Shown: positions 44,136 through 56,558, numbered from the stretch's first letter. The stretch is DNA of 64,000 nucleotides from Roridomyces roridus (GCA_029378245.1 JARKIF010000022.1:682001-746000), one strand, 5' to 3'. The notes: a model not told the origin generated them from the letters alone. A program made the numbers and translations.

Positions 44136-45196
44136 CTAACCAGCGAGCTCGAGCACCGCCTGATGCCGATGGGTCGGCCCAGGAATATGGAATGAGCGGA
44201 GGAAAGTGCGGTATGACGGTAAGGACGGGAGCGGGATTGGGGCCTCCTTGGCAGGCACGGAAACGGCGACGGGGACGGGCACAGGCACAGGAACGGTGCT
44301 AGTGCCCGTTGTATCACGCAGGGCAACGCTGTCGAAATCCACGAGAACAGGCACAGGCACCGCCGTGTGCTTGGCGTGCGTGGGGTGATGGGAGACGTAG
44401 GAGTTGGAGTCGTGGCACAAATCCAAGACCAAGGCAGGGGGAGTGCGCGGTGTCGAAATATCCATATCCACGCTCGAATGGGGGGATGACGGTTCGAGGG
44501 TGGGACATTCGACGGACAAATGGCGGCGGTGCGAGTGATTACTATACATCGCCGGCGGGGCAGCGAGGAAGGCTTCGCGCTGCTTGGCAGGCACGAAAGC
44601 CCACCAAGGTGGACGTACGAGCGCCTCGTGATGCTCCATCAAATCGGCCTCCCTCACACCAAGCTCCCAATCCAGCACCTCGAGAAACTCGCGCTCGATG
44701 CGCCCCACGTCGTTTTTGCCGAATACTCCCGTGCATGCGGCCCAGTGGACGTTTCGCAGGGTCGAATCTTGCGTGTACTTGGAAGCTGTTACGAGCGCGC
44801 CGACGAATACGCGCTCGAGGGACCATTGTTCCAACGCGATGTAGAGATGTGGCCGTGCACGGACGATGTAGACGAGGGCGACGAGGAGGGTGGCGGTGCG
44901 GACCTCTGCACGGGAGAGCATGGCGGAAACGAATGAGGTAATTCGTGGGCGGTGGGCGGGGAATGCCTTGGAGATCGTGGCTCCCGAGTGCATCAAGGCG
45001 TATGCAGCGGTTTCGTACACGCAATCTACAACGTGTTCTAAGAGGTCTTTGTCAGATGGAAATCCACAAGAGACGAAGAGCCGGACGTACCTATGACTGG
45101 CGCTGAGATCTTGATTCCGAGGAGGCGGAGTAGCTCTGGAGAATGCCAGGAAGCGGGGAGGAGTGAGGCGGGGTGTCTTGCGGATGAAGGGTACAT
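44136..45196 (-). CDS. PHO80/PCL-type cyclin
   Basis: Exon 1 is 45196-45091, the intron 53 bases (45090-45038), exon 2 45037-44136, giving 335 residues. The cyclin box spans about residues 35-165: EHVVDCVYETAAYALMHSG, RAEVRTATLLVALVYIVRAR, ERVFVGALVTASKYTQDSTL and FGKNDVGRIEREFLEVLDWE, the order typical of Pcl/Pho80 cyclins that bind Pho85-like kinases. The C-terminal half is low complexity, with Pro-Val repeats (TVPVPVPVPVAVSVP). A likely role is control of cell cycle, polarity or nutrient response through a cyclin-dependent kinase in cytosol or nucleus. A TATA box stands 49 bases upstream of the start. Confidence 0.85.
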
Positions 45197-45244
45197 TTGA
45201 TGTGGGTGGACGTCGTCCGATGTCAGTCCTGGCCCTGGCTTTAA

Positions 45245-45252
45245 TTTATATA
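45245..45252 (-). promoter_or_regulatory. TATA box of the cyclin gene
   Basis: TATATAAA on the minus strand, 49 bases upstream of the start codon at 45196. Confidence 0.6.
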
Positions 45253-47390
45253 CCCTGCGCGGGTGATACGCCGACGGAGAGGAGAGTGAACGGAATCTTG
45301 CCGGAAGTGCGGATGATGACACTGCATTTTTGAATTAGGTCATCGGGCACTGCACTGCGCGTTGCCGCACGTCGGACACGATGGCCGGTTTGGACTCCTG
45401 GATGCTTGATCGTACTACAACTTCAAGTGCCCTGTGCCCTAGGCCTTTAGCTTACGGGGAGAAACGAGAGGGTTCGCAGCATACCTCGAAGTAGAGACCC
45501 ACAATCTCCTAACGATCTCCACGACGCAAAGTCCGAGTCATCGCTTCACTCCACGTCGTTCGATCTTCCGCGCCGCATCATCCGCAGTATGCAGATCATT
45601 TAACAGCTTCTCGATTAAACGCAGTTGGGGGTTGACACCTGAATTTCGATCTTCTTAAGCTGCGGTAACGCACGGCGACTGCGGCCACGTACCCTCGCGA
45701 AATCAGCGAGCTATTTTCTTTCCGTGCTGCCGCGCGACAATTTTCGTGGCCTGCGGGCTGTGCGGGACCCTGAAATGCTGGCCCGAGCGAAGAGACCATG
45801 GTCGTGGTTTGTAGACAAGCGTGTGATCCGAGATCTCCGGTTGCTGTGACGTCAGTTACTCCGAGTTGTGTACGCGCCGCGTTCAAGCTGTAGATCCCGC
45901 TTGAGGACAACTAACGAGGAGAGGACGAGTATACGACTAACATTCGGATGTCCGAGGCTGACCTCGCCAATGTATTCAACGCACAATTCCACACGTTTGT
46001 AACTTGTGTAGTTATCCAATAATCCTGTGTATCACTCTGAACCCGCAAGGCAGGCATCGCCGAGATACCCAGTGGCAGTTGAAGCAAGACAATAGTTAGG
46101 GTTTGAATCTGCATCAAGGTCTGGCTGGTGATGGAGCGGTGATCCGTCATCCAGATGTTGAGTCAGACTACCCTTTGCGCTAAACCATCATCACCGGGAT
46201 CCCCGGCTCGGAAACATGTCTATGGCGGCCTCCGACGAGTCTGACTGCTTCATTGTCTTCCCCGCTTCGAGTTTCCAGCGATGCGGCCTTTTCCCGCCCG
46301 ACTGAGAATCGAGATTCCCACTCGCCGCGTCGCCGTGTCAAACATTGGTACGTCCTACCCGTTTGAGACCACATCCTTGGACTCACCCTATACATATCAG
46401 GCCAGAGCCCTTCCTATAGCGCGTGATCATCGTCTGTCCACACATCCGAGCTGAGCGCTTGCCACCTCCAATGCCGAAACTCCGACTGCCGAGAAAGATC
46501 AAAAATTCCAGTGGCTCAGAACGTCTCCGCCGATTCTGATTCATGCGTCACCCATCTATTCGCCGAGGGCTGGGAGATATCTCCGCACCAACCGATCGGA
46601 ACGTCTTCGCGGCTTGTCTTGGCTGCAGAACGAAAACCGAAAACCGAGCTCGATGTCAATATCGCAAGATACATGACGCACCTCCACATCGCGAGGGCGA
46701 ACATGAGCACCTGGAGCGGACATCTGGCACTAAAACTCCTCCTGCTCCCTCCGACTTCTGTAGAGATCTACTACCTTCTACATTGTCTTTGAAGAACGGT
46801 TCTGACCTACGAAGAACGCCGACAAGGCCTGTTTAATACAGGCTACCCAAAAGAAAGGCAACCTCGTTCAAATCGAGGTAGGGTCATTACCGATGCCGCT
46901 TGCTTTTTTCAGTTTTACATCATCGGACTTTTGGTAAACTCACCCTAAACAGTGCGAGCACTCAAAACGATTCCAGGTTAAAAGAAACCTAAAGGACGGC
47001 CAAAGCTGCATTTCTGACGCTCCTTCCATTTTTTCCAAAATACATTGACCACTGTTACAGGAGGTAGTTTCGTCAGACATCGACATCAAAACATTGCACG
47101 TGGTTATTTTTTTCAACAAGTACAGTGGACACGGCCCTTCGACTGATATAGCCTGTGTCTGAGAGAGATTATCACCCAGTCGCACACTCTGAATCTGTTG
47201 CCTTTGTTGGTCGATTCGGGAAGCATGAAAGACCTCTCGAACGCATTAGCACACATTTAGTCCACGGGCGCACCCTTCGCCGCGTCACCGGGGAAACCAG
47301 CGTCGCTTGCTCGCCGATTCAGACCGACGGCGGCAAAAAATTCTGACCCGAGTTCCTCCCCCCTCTCCAATGCCGCCAATCCTTGGGGTA
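45253..47390. other. Gene-poor 2.1-kb stretch
   Basis: I see no gene with recognisable domains. Short frames exist at 45596-45910 (minus) and 46511-46836 (plus), without supporting motifs. Confidence 0.45.
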
Positions 47391-48341
47391 CTAGGTATAC
47401 AGTGCGTGAGCATACAACAAGGTTCCTCCAAAGAACAACGCACTATCGCAATCTTTGCTCAGGGCAGCGAGCGTCGTCAGGTACATGTCGAACAGTTCTG
47501 GATTTTGCATGAGATGCTTGAGACGTTCCTTGTTCTTGGGTAACTGCGTCAGATCAAATTTGACGCTCATACCCTGGTTGATGATCATGGCTAGAATATC
47601 CTCTGTCGCCTCGGCCGGGGGTATATGCGCGGTCGCTGCGCGTATCGCAAGCGCGACCGGGTGGTGATTGAGGAGGAGCCTTTGCGAGCCATCCGGCGAC
47701 CGAATCTCCGTTATGACCCAGGCTGCTCCAGAGGGTTTCTCGACGCAGAGCTTCATCTTTCCAGCCCACTCGCGCATGGCCTGAACCAGATCCTCCGCCG
47801 GTTCGCCCGTGAGAGCACCGAGATCCGACAGCTCGAGCACCTCGAGACTCTGAAACTGGAATACTTGGAGGTCGGTGCTCGTCCCTGGAGTATCTCGCAG
47901 GCGCAGCGTGAGGAGTATAATCTTGCTCTCGATAGAATCCGCATCCGGATGGCCGCGCAGGGCTATCGAGTCGAGATGAACTTGCCACACTGAGATGACA
48001 GCGAACAATGGACGAACCGTGAGCGGCGATGTCTTGATACAGTTCCACACCGAGCTCCTTCCGCCATCGCCAGAATTCACCTGATATCGGACCATCCAAA
48101 GCCGCCTGAGCTACCAGTTTGTTACACCGTGGTTTGTGGCGCGGCCAATCTGCCCGCTGGCAAGTGACGCTCTGGGGATGATTGATCGGATACCGGCGGG
48201 AAGACTGGGGCAAAGACGCACGCAATAGTATGCACATTTACATCTACCGAAAAGACTCATGTTGTCGCCCTTGAGCTTTGTCTTTGTACAAGATTCATCA
48301 TAGCAGAACACGGCGTCGTTGGTGAATTTGAGCTTCCTCAT
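47391..48341 (-). CDS. MYND-finger protein, first in window
   Basis: The ATG at 48341-48339 begins MRKLKFTNDAVFCYDESC. Exon 1 ends at 48222 and exon 2 starts at 48171; the join gives FGRCKCAYYCSVTCQRADWP followed by RHKPRC, a complete N-terminal MYND zinc finger. Downstream are FWRWRKELGVELYQD and, after a splice near 48060-48000 that I cannot fix exactly, HLDSIALRGHPDADSI, SLEVLELSDLGALTGEPAED and NPELFDMYLTTLAALSKDCD up to the stop at 47391. MYND fingers bind proline-rich partner motifs. An N-terminal finger with a long uncharacterised tail is typical of the large MYND families of mushrooms. The role is unknown. Confidence 0.7.
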
Positions 48342-48821
48342 GGGAGCGCGGTGGAGGGGAAAGAGAAGATGGCAGGCTTTGTACAGATTTGTTCGAGTCG
48401 TGGCCAAGAAGAAGCGGTAAAGAAGCACGCAGCGGGGCTTGCGACGTAAGAAGTACAGAACGAGGCTCGAGCCCGGCAGAAGGCCCTCAGTCCAGTCAGA
48501 TTTCAATGTCGTAGGTGCCTGGGACTGAGAGCAGGAGGGACTTCGAGTGCAGATGCTCAGTGCTCAGCGCTGGACTCGGAGACGATGGAGGGCGGAAGCA
48601 AGATGGACACGCGGCGTGACAGCTCCATCAGCTTTGGTAATCGTGTTCGCGTCACGCGTTCTCTTTCCAACCACCACCATGCCAGTCCCTCGGGAACCCG
48701 AGACCTCATCATAGACAACCTAGAGGGCGAATCGCGACACCGATAGTCTCAAATCGTGATGCATCGTAGCCCACCCCTTCGTCAAGAAGCTCCGAGTCCG
48801 GCGAGCGGCGCGCCGCGAACC
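48342..48821. other. Intergenic region, no supported gene
   Basis: Region between the divergent MYND gene and the weak plus-strand gene. Nothing recognisable. Confidence 0.4.
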
Positions 48822-49615
48822 ATCCCTGCGAGAAATTCTATACAAGTCACCTCCTCTCAGACCTCACTGCACTTGTGGACCTGCACACGGCAGACTATTG
48901 CAATTTCGCCACTTCAATCCGCACTTCTCAAGTTTACTTGAACTTGCAATGTTGCATCCGCCCTATCCAACGTTCGACTCGAGGCTGGGTGATGATATCT
49001 TCGCTGGGAAGGACATTTTTTGTGAGGAATGGCTCAGTGCAATGTGACCTTTTTCCAACTGTCATGATTTATCCCAGGGGCAGAGACTGCAAAAATGACA
49101 GTGCGATCAGATGAATTTTTGCACGGTCCAATCCTGGTTCAATCATTTCAACACCGCTCTCAAGGACGCCCACAGTATGACCTTCGCCAATCTCCACTGA
49201 TGGCCGACGATTCCGTTGTGGGATGCCGAACCCGGGGCAAGTCGGAGCTGTTTCGGCAACCCCTGCTCCTGTGCGAGCGATTGATTAGGCGCGGAAGAAT
49301 GTGCGGCACGGTCTGAGCACTGGACGTTCAGAACACAATTTATTCCTACCATTGGCTCGGTGGAACGCCGCTGCTGTGACGGGCTGTTGCCATATTATGA
49401 CTAGTGACGGTCGAGCATTTCAATTAGCGCCACATGGGCGGTATGAAATGCCACTTCGTCGACTGGCGTTGAAAATGCATCCGTCCCAGACTCGGAACTT
49501 GCAAATTACTCCCTGGTTTGTACTTGACCCTGCAATCGCAGAATCTATCGAATCCAAGCTTGGACGAGATGAAAACGAACGCCTTTTCACTGTGAATATT
49601 CTGAGCCCCAGCTGA
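48822..49615 (+). CDS. Uncharacterised multi-exon or decayed gene
   Basis: Successive plus-strand segments look like coding exons in different frames: HPCEKFYTSHLLSDLTALVD (from about 48822), YPTFDSRLGDDIFAGKDIFC (about 48960-49050), VQSWFNHFNTALKDAHSMTF (about 49125-49190) and LAPHGRYEMPLRRLALKMHP to a stop at 49615 with IAESIESKLGRDENERLF. Introns between them could not be placed with confidence, and some segments end in stops without an obvious donor. It may be a pseudogene. The family is not recognised. Confidence 0.3.
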
Positions 49616-50427
49616 GGCACATGCAATGCTATGTCCTAATGACTCAAATGACCATGGTACCAATCGGACAGTAAGTAAATGGATGCAATGAAGGCGTTCC
49701 TGGAATTGAGATGCGAACCAACGGTGTTAGGTAGGGATTGAATCGTATAAAACGCACCCGGTATCCCATCGCCAAGGCACCTCCCCTCTGAAATGAAGTT
49801 CTCACCAACGGTACGTCGCCTCCGAGTCTGCAAGTCCTGACTCTCGAACCCACCTTGCCAAACCCAGACCGTACTCCTGCTTCTGTTTGGCCTTACGCAT
49901 TGGGCAGTGGCCGCTCCGACCGAGCTCCTCGGTCGAGACGGAGGCGTACGTGTACCCTCACTCCTGTTACAACGAAATTTAATACTCAACCAACGCCCAG
50001 CTCGAGGCTCGAGCCAAGATTCACTGTAACGCGATTTGCAAGCCCGTCCATTGTGTAGGTATCATTTCCAAGTCTTGCCAGGCACCTCTTCTGAGTTCCA
50101 ATTTTTCACTTTTTCAGGGACGCCGTCCTGTCACGTCTCGCGATTGTTTTGGGAATCCTTGCTCTTGCGGAGAATATTGATGGTTGATGTTTGATTGATG
50201 TATGTACTTATGTTGAAGACGATAAATATTGAATGTGCGTGCCAGTGTTCCATATCGCGGTGATCCAGAACAGCGGACTCGTAAGGTCAGAGTTGGGTCA
50301 GAGTTGAACTCGATTTGGCCGTGTTTGTCATTCGTAACAATTCGGTCCGTAACGCCACGAGACTCGCTGGCACTTTCGCTTCTTTTCCTCCACCACCATC
50401 TGCCCTTACACCCACACATTGTGCCAC
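49616..50427. other. Intergenic region, no supported gene
   Basis: Upstream region of the second MYND gene. No domain-bearing frame. Confidence 0.45.
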
Positions 50428-52088
50428 ATGCCCCGTCGAAAGAAAGTAGCTCCTCCAGTGCCGACTCAAGACACCGAGCTCGTCAGACTCAGCGGCCAAG
50501 ATTGGAACGCACCTCATCCCGCCGCTCACTCGCCTCCTCCGCGTCCCAACAAGCATACCGATAGAGTCGCATGGAACGAGTGGTATGAAAGGGAATTGAA
50601 ACTGCGGTACACTCGACTCGTCGATACCCCGCCGATGGACGAGAGATTCGAAGCTGAGATGGATGAGACGATCGTAGAGCTGAATCTCAGCATCGCGCGG
50701 ACCACCAAGCCGTTGATGCGGGCAGAGGGGCTTCTCATTGCTCTGGCGCTAGAGAATCTCAAGTATGGTCGCTTTGAAGACGATTGGAAGGCTATGGGCG
50801 TGAAGAAGAGGCGCGGGCTCGTACTAGAGGGGTTGTATCGCGGTGCTTGCTCTTGTCCGCGGGAGAATAGCCGTGCTCTTTGCCCAGAACTCAGGATCGA
50901 GGTTCTACTAGGCGATGGAGAGTTTGGTCTCATTGATCTCGTGCGTTCCTTTGGCATCGAACGTGGGCCTTCATGACATCCCTCCAGCTCAAGAAGATCA
51001 TAGCGCACGACCCGACTGGCAACCTGCGTGTTAAGACGCCCTTCCTGTACGAGCATCCTTACATCGCCCATGAGTATAGATGTTCGGAGAACGCGTCCCC
51101 GAGTCTCAAAGCGTTTGCCCATCGTTGTCTCCTCCTGCGTACATTTTGCATCGTGCAGACTCTGACTGGGATTTTGGAAGCTTTTGTGCGTGCTCGATGG
51201 GCCTAGGCTTTTTTCTGTGTTGACGAGTTGTGCTTTCTAGAATAACCATCCATTGCCTCCGATCATCTCTGTTGACGAAGACGAGGACGAAATTTCCACC
51301 TGCAACACCTGCGAGAAGGAGATGGACATTCAAGATGTCAAGCTGTGTAGTCAATGCCAGATAACGAGCTATTGCAGCGCGTGCGTTTTTCGTTCCACTG
51401 GATGCTTGGAACTGACTCTACTTTCGAGCAGCGCGTGCCAGAAGAAAGATTGGTCCGACCACAAGAAATTTTGCGGCAAGCAAGATTTCGATCCCGACTT
51501 GACTCCATCGCCCGAGGCGCCCCCATCCTTTATCGGTTGTCCTCCCGTAGTAGATGGTTATGTGCGGACTCCCTCCCTGTGGCGGCAGATTGAGTGGTTA
51601 GGCACACGCGAGGCGCAAGATTCCTTGTACCGCGTACGTTTCGATGCTCCTCCTCAACTCCAAATTGCTGACATCTCACGCAGTTTGATACGAAGCCCGG
51701 TCAGACGATTAAGATGGTCGTCCCAGACCCTGCATGTGAGTGTTGGCCAACAATCTGAGATGCAAGCAGCATTCTCACCCGCATTGTAGTCGCCCTAGAA
51801 TTTCTCGTAGCCCGCCGTCGTGCGATGATGTCCGGCGACGTCTCCGCTGTGCACATGATGTACGCATTCGGAGCGTTCACGCACGGGTATGGCTCCAACA
51901 GCGAGCTCACCGTTGAGCAAATTGTGCGGCAGCTGCAGAAGGACTTTAACGTGGAGATCAAGAGCGAGTCGATGGAGGGTGGAATACCGGAGCGGCCGAC
52001 GGACAGGGAGCGGAAGGAGGAGGCTGATTTCTTTCGTCGCCGGTTGAGCAGTGCTGGACTTGGAATCTTCCGAGTCTCGGCTGCTTGA
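50428..52088 (+). CDS. MYND-finger protein, second in window
   Basis: The ATG at 50428 begins MPRRKKVAPPVP. Exon 1 encodes WYERELKLRYTRLVDTPPMD and FEDDWKAMGVKKRRGLVLEG; exon 2 starts around 50990 (KKIIAHDPTGNLRVKTPFLY). A further exon from about 51241 has the finger: CNTCEKEMDIQDVKLCSQCQ, then, across an intron with a GTGCGT donor, YCSAACQKKDWSDHKKFC. After two more introns the C-terminus reads FDTKPGQTIKMVVPDPA, ALEFLVARRRAMMSGDVSAV and TVEQIVRQLQKDFNVEIKSE, ending at 52088. The finger lies in the middle of the protein, unlike the first MYND gene, so the two are not recent duplicates. The final 20 or so bases are inside the segmental duplication. Confidence 0.75.
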
Positions 52089-53439
52089 CAATAGTACTTT
52101 CTTGACACGTTTGCTTCAATAGATTCAGACACTTTCTTGTAAATCAGGCAACCTATGAATACAACTGCCGTTGAGCCTTCGGTACTTATCGTGTAGGGTC
52201 GCTGGACGATCGAAATTGTAATTCGGAGCCGGCATGCCAATTGATCAATGCCATCAGACACGGGAGCAATCTGGCTTTTCTTCTCCCGTCATCCTCATGC
52301 CGCACAAACGCGCCAAACGCTCCGTCCGCGACCAGCAACGATCCCAAAAGTACGTCCAAGTCACTTGCTACCTCAAGCCCGTCTTGTAACTCACCGGATC
52401 CACTCAGTGGAACTGACCTCGCACCTGGCCGTGGCGCCCAAACCCAAGACGACGAGGCACTACCAAAGTCCTTCCTGCGAGCGCTCAACGCCGATAAGGT
52501 CCGGGCCGACTTTCGTGCGAAGCGCAAGCTGCGTGATGAGGGTGGCGATGGAGATGGGAAGAAGGCGTCGAAGCGGCGCAAGGTGGAATCGGTGGCTGAT
52601 GCGAAGATACGTCCTGGAGAGACGTTGGGGCATTTTAACAAGTGCGTCCTTGATATTTATTCTCTCTTCTCCTCGTTGATTTGTGTTCAGACGAATCGAG
52701 GCGGATATGAGACCTCTCGTGCGAGACGCTGTCCAGTCGTCACGGGCTACCCAACGAGCTGCCAAGAAGGACAAGTCGTCCACGCCCTCTATCAAGCCCT
52801 CAAAGCCCTCCTCTGAACCCGCTTTTACCTCAAAAACATCTACAAAGCAGCCCTCTCCCTCCACTCCTCCCGTCGACAAACACGCCCACCGCCCCAAAGA
52901 GTTCCTACACACATCATCATCTGCTCCACGCAGGCTGAACGACATCGCTATGGCTCCACCTGACCTTTCTGCCTCTGGATTCGCACGTAAAGCGTCTTCT
53001 GCGAAGAATGGGAGCGGCAAGAAGACGAAAACGGATGCTGTTCTCTCACCGGCGCAGGCCTTGCAGATGGCCAAGGCGAGAGAAGAGGCGGTGGCCAGGT
53101 ATCGGGAGTTGAAGGAGAAGCGGAGGAGGGAGGCGGGGCAGGATGGGGAGATATAGCGGTGCGTCGATTCGTTTTCGGTGGTTTACTGCTCGTACTCACC
53201 GAGTCTCCGACCACAGTACCTTTTGATGTATCTACGGCTCACTCACCGAGTCTCCGACTACAGTACACTTTGACGTATCTAGGGTTCACTGTTATTTTGC
53301 TGGCGAATCGATTCTCTCGATCTAGACCGTCTCGTCCAATTCAACACCGAGCGCTTGCGAATCGCAGGTTTGCCGTCGGAGGGGCTCTGTTTCTCTGTTT
53401 CCCCGCAGGCAGTATACTAGGCCATCCGCCGTTCTTTAC
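52068..53439. repeat. Segmental duplication, copy 1 (direct)
   Basis: Matches 62104-63400 in the same orientation, starting in the last codons of the MYND gene (TTCCGAGTCTCGGCTGCT) and ending at GCCGTTCTTTAC. It contains one complete gene. This copy has a tandemly repeated ~50-base block after the gene (ACCGAGTCTCCGAC twice) that is single in copy 2. Confidence 0.9.
52297..53156 (+). CDS. Basic coiled-coil, probably nucleolar protein, copy 1
   Basis: Exons are 52297-52349, 52408-52641 and 52691-53156, giving 250 residues. The protein opens MPHKRAKRSVRDQQRSQNGT and is strongly basic. A conserved-looking segment joins exons 2 and 3: KASKRRKVESVADAKIRPGE followed by TLGHFNKRIEADMRPLV. After a Ser/Pro/Lys-rich linker comes RPKEFLHTSSSAPRRLNDIA, and the C-terminus is a charged helix (MAKAREEAVARYRELKEKRR). 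The plan resembles CCDC137-like nucleolar/ribosome-biogenesis proteins; that identification is tentative. The copy at 62.3 kb has the same exon borders and an intact frame. Confidence 0.75.
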
Positions 53440-54453
53440 TCACCCGGCACAGGACCCAGTTTGGCCGAGTCGCCCAAACCAACGGCGTGGTAAGGAGTTC
53501 AAGTGACCGAATCATGACAATACCTCATTGGAGCCGTGTGGAGTCAATAATCGAGTCAAAGCCGAGTGTCCACATCCAGCACCCGTCGGATCACTATGCC
53601 GTCGGGCGGCGGAAGATCACATCATTGATGAAATGTGCCGAAATGCCGAAATTCGCCAATCAACGACACCAAAACGATTCAATTACCTGCACGACTTTGC
53701 ACAATGCCAAAAAGCCGTACACGGCTCCACACGGCTTTGCACAACCTGTCTATTGAAGACCCAGGTGAGAGTCGCAACCGGATCTTAGGTTCAGTGTGCG
53801 TCTGAGTCACTGCTTCAAAAAAGACTCCGGCCGCTCCTCGCATTGCCCATGCTCGAGTCGAACGAGCGCCGGTACGGGTTGTTCCAAAAAGGAGCTCGTT
53901 AGCGCCGTACCCACGAGCCCACCCAGGGGCGAACGAGGGGAGCTGCATGCAGTTGTGGATTTCGGTGCGTGATCCGCTCTTGACCGATGTGCTTGAACAA
54001 GAGTTGAGTCTTGCCCAACACTCCTACTGCGTGATTAGCTCCACAACGGCCTGGATATCTTCCCCGTCATATGTGTGAATTGATGAATCATCCACCTCCC
54101 CAGAAGAATGCGGATGCGAACAAAAAAGTATGTACAGATTCCCGCTACATCCATGTCCCTGCCTCGGATCGAACGATTACAGCGACGCTTTCCATGGCGC
54201 ACTTTATGCGGCTGATCCCACAGGCCTCTCTTGAACAGGAACCAACTATGTACGGGGAATCACGGCCAGATGCCCAATGTGCTCGCAGAAACGCTTCCTG
54301 GCAATTGTAACCGTCTATCCGATGCCCAACCGGATCCGTTTCCTGTCAGTTAGGAATAATGGTGTCCCAGCCTCACCTCTTCATGGCCGGGGGTTGACTT
54401 ATAATAAGCAGGCACTCGGTGCGTCTTGGTCTACATCCCCCTCTCCTCCAGAT
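53157..54453. other. Intergenic, no supported gene
   Basis: Contains the 3' flank of the duplication to 53439, then unremarkable sequence. A possible TATA-like TTATAATAAG lies near 54400, about 50 bases before the small secreted protein gene. Confidence 0.45.
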
Positions 54454-54752
54454 ATGCAGCTTTTCAAGATTGTCATTGCCGCCATCACCCTCGTCGCGGG
54501 TGCTACAGCCAGTCCTGTTGTCGCTGTGGGTCTTTACGTCGCCGACCTTGAGCAAAATCATGACGGTTTCTGCTGCAGCTCAAGCCGGATGTGGTTGCCG
54601 TTGTTGCCCGCGAACCCGATGTGGCCATAGGTCTCCCCTGCCGAGCGTTTGCCCATTCCTGTTCCACGTTCACGGTCGATCCTGACATTGTTTCGGTCGT
54701 TGCCCCTGAATTTGTGCGTGAAGATTACATTTCGATCAATCCCTTCCGTTGA
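54454..54752 (+). CDS. Small secreted protein, 81 residues
   Basis: Exon 1 is 54454-54525, the intron 53 bases (54526-54578), exon 2 54579-54752. The first 20 residues (MQLFKIVIAAITLVAGATAS) form a signal peptide. Splicing restores an open frame through LKPDVVAVVAREPDVAIG, LPCRAFAHSCSTFTVDPD and the end VREDYISINPFR; the unspliced frame soon stops. It has only two cysteines and no recognisable domain. No CaaX end is present, so it is not a mating pheromone precursor. It may be an effector-like or wall-associated small secreted protein; that is inference from size and signal peptide. Confidence 0.6.
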
Positions 54753-55129
54753 AATCTTCCAGTGTGTGAGCACTTCTAGCTGCGCTTAGATTGATTTTAT
54801 CGAACTTGGCTTCCCACAGACGGCGAGTGGTGTTCTCCCTCATGCCTGGTTGGCGGACTGACAGAGACTGGGACGCCAGGACGTACGTGATGTTTCTGTT
54901 CATCTGTCTGATGAGAACAGTTTGAAGTCGGAACCATACCATAGCCTGTAAGCTGCTTGTATTCTCTTCCACGATTGTAGCTTACTTTCCTTGTCCCGGA
55001 CCGTAGGTTGCTTTCTTCAAGTCCGCCCGCTGACAAGATTGACTGGATGATCTTCCTAGAGCGTGAGTGATCTTGGTATCTCGCAACGATCACTGATGTT
55101 GTCTTTCAGTGCGTGAGTGATGCCCATGT
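54753..55129. other. Intergenic, no supported gene
   Basis: Sequence between the small secreted protein gene and the ~240-bp tandem array. No domain-bearing frame. Confidence 0.4.
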
Positions 55130-56104
55130 TGCCTGATCTGTCTGAAAAAAAACGACCCACCCGCGCAGGTCAAGGGAGACGTAAGTCCATACACTTTGAT
55201 GTAGTTCAATCGACTTACAGGAATTACTTGGGAAGCCCGAACCTCAGCATCGGGTTGAGGAGGATCCTCCTACCGCCGTCAGTGGCCATTCTTTCACCCC
55301 CAACCAAAACTGATCGATGCTGCATCTTCCATAGCCGGTTCGTCATTTCTCCCATTCTCTTTTGATATCCTGAAGGCACCAACCCGCGCAGGGCAAGAGA
55401 GACGTAGGTCCATACACTATGAAGTTGAATCGTTTACTGACAGGGATCACTCGGGAAGACCATTACGAGCTTCAAACCTCAGAATCGCATTGATCAGGAT
55501 CCTCCTGCCGCCGTCAGTGGGCATTCTTTCGTCCCAACCAAAACTGATCGCTTCCCCGTCTTCCATTCGCAGCCGGTTCGTCATTCGTCATTCGTCCCAT
55601 TCTCTTTCGAGACGCTGAGGGCAACCCGCCCAGGTTGAGAGAGACGTAAGTTGATATACTTTGATGGAGTTGAATCGTTTACTTACAGGAATCAATTGGG
55701 GAAGTCCATTACGAACTTCAAACCTCAGAATCGCATTGATCAGGATCCCCCTACCGGCGTTAGTGGACATTCTTTCACTCCCAACCAAAACTGATCGATG
55801 CTGCGTCTTCCATGCATTCTCAGCCGGTTCGTCATCCCTATTATTCTCCTTCGATATCCTGAACGCACCGACCTGCGCAGGTCAAGAGAGACGTAAGTTC
55901 ATATACTTTGATGGAGTTGAATCCTCTACTTACATGAATCACTTGGGAAGTCCATTACGAACTCCGAACCTCAGCCGCGGGTTGATGGTCCTCCTAACGG
56001 CGTCAGTGGGCATTCTTTCGGTCCCAACTAAAACTGATCGATGTTGTGTCTTCCGTTCTCAGCCGGTTCGTCATTCCTGTCATTCTCTTTCGATATGCTG
56101 AAGG
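55130..56104. repeat. Four tandem units of about 240 bases with splice-like signals
   Basis: Diverged units follow one another with matching landmarks: CGCAGGTCAAGAGAGAC then GTAAGT or GTAGGT (55181, 55404, 55646, 55893), about 40 bases later a TTACAG-like acceptor, then GGAAGNCC, GTCAGTGG-CATTCTTTC, CAACCAAAACTGATCG and GCCGGTTCGTCAT. Spacing is 223, 242 and 247 bases. Frames shift between units, so a single long coding repeat is not supported. Confidence 0.8.
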
Positions 56105-56558
56105 CTAATTCCATGTATCTCAGCATGTCTAGACAACTCCCAAGCGTCCAGCTCGAATGTATGAATGGTCTTTTCCGAGGTGATTGTTGCAGGCATGACC
56201 AACACAACCCGCGACCGCTCACGGAAGCCTCACAGGGATATTTGGCGGGAGTTCATGCTGTTTTTGAAAACGCCATGTATACTACTGTTCAATGATCGTT
56301 TGATTTGGTTTTGCACACTTCACGGCTATTATATGGACGCCCACCGGGGTCTGAGAAACAGGAAGGGAAATGGACGATACGGAAGCGAAAGGGAGAGCTC
56401 CAACGATGTGGAGCCAGGCGCGCATTGACCCGGTATTCAAAAGACTGTTGGGTCGCCGACTGTGGCCGGGATTCGTGGAAGGCTTTCAGTTGAGAGATCC
56501 GGCATGTATTGCGATGTTGCGTAAAAGCGTAAATAATTCAAGTCCAAAGGTAATAGGA
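56105..56558. other. Intergenic, no supported gene
   Basis: Sequence between the tandem array and the 3' end of the DUF5648-like gene. Nothing recognisable. Confidence 0.4.

Noticed and set aside
54150..54220. GGATCGAACG-like sequence suggesting a minus-strand tRNA
   Set aside because: The T stem does not pair and no cloverleaf forms.
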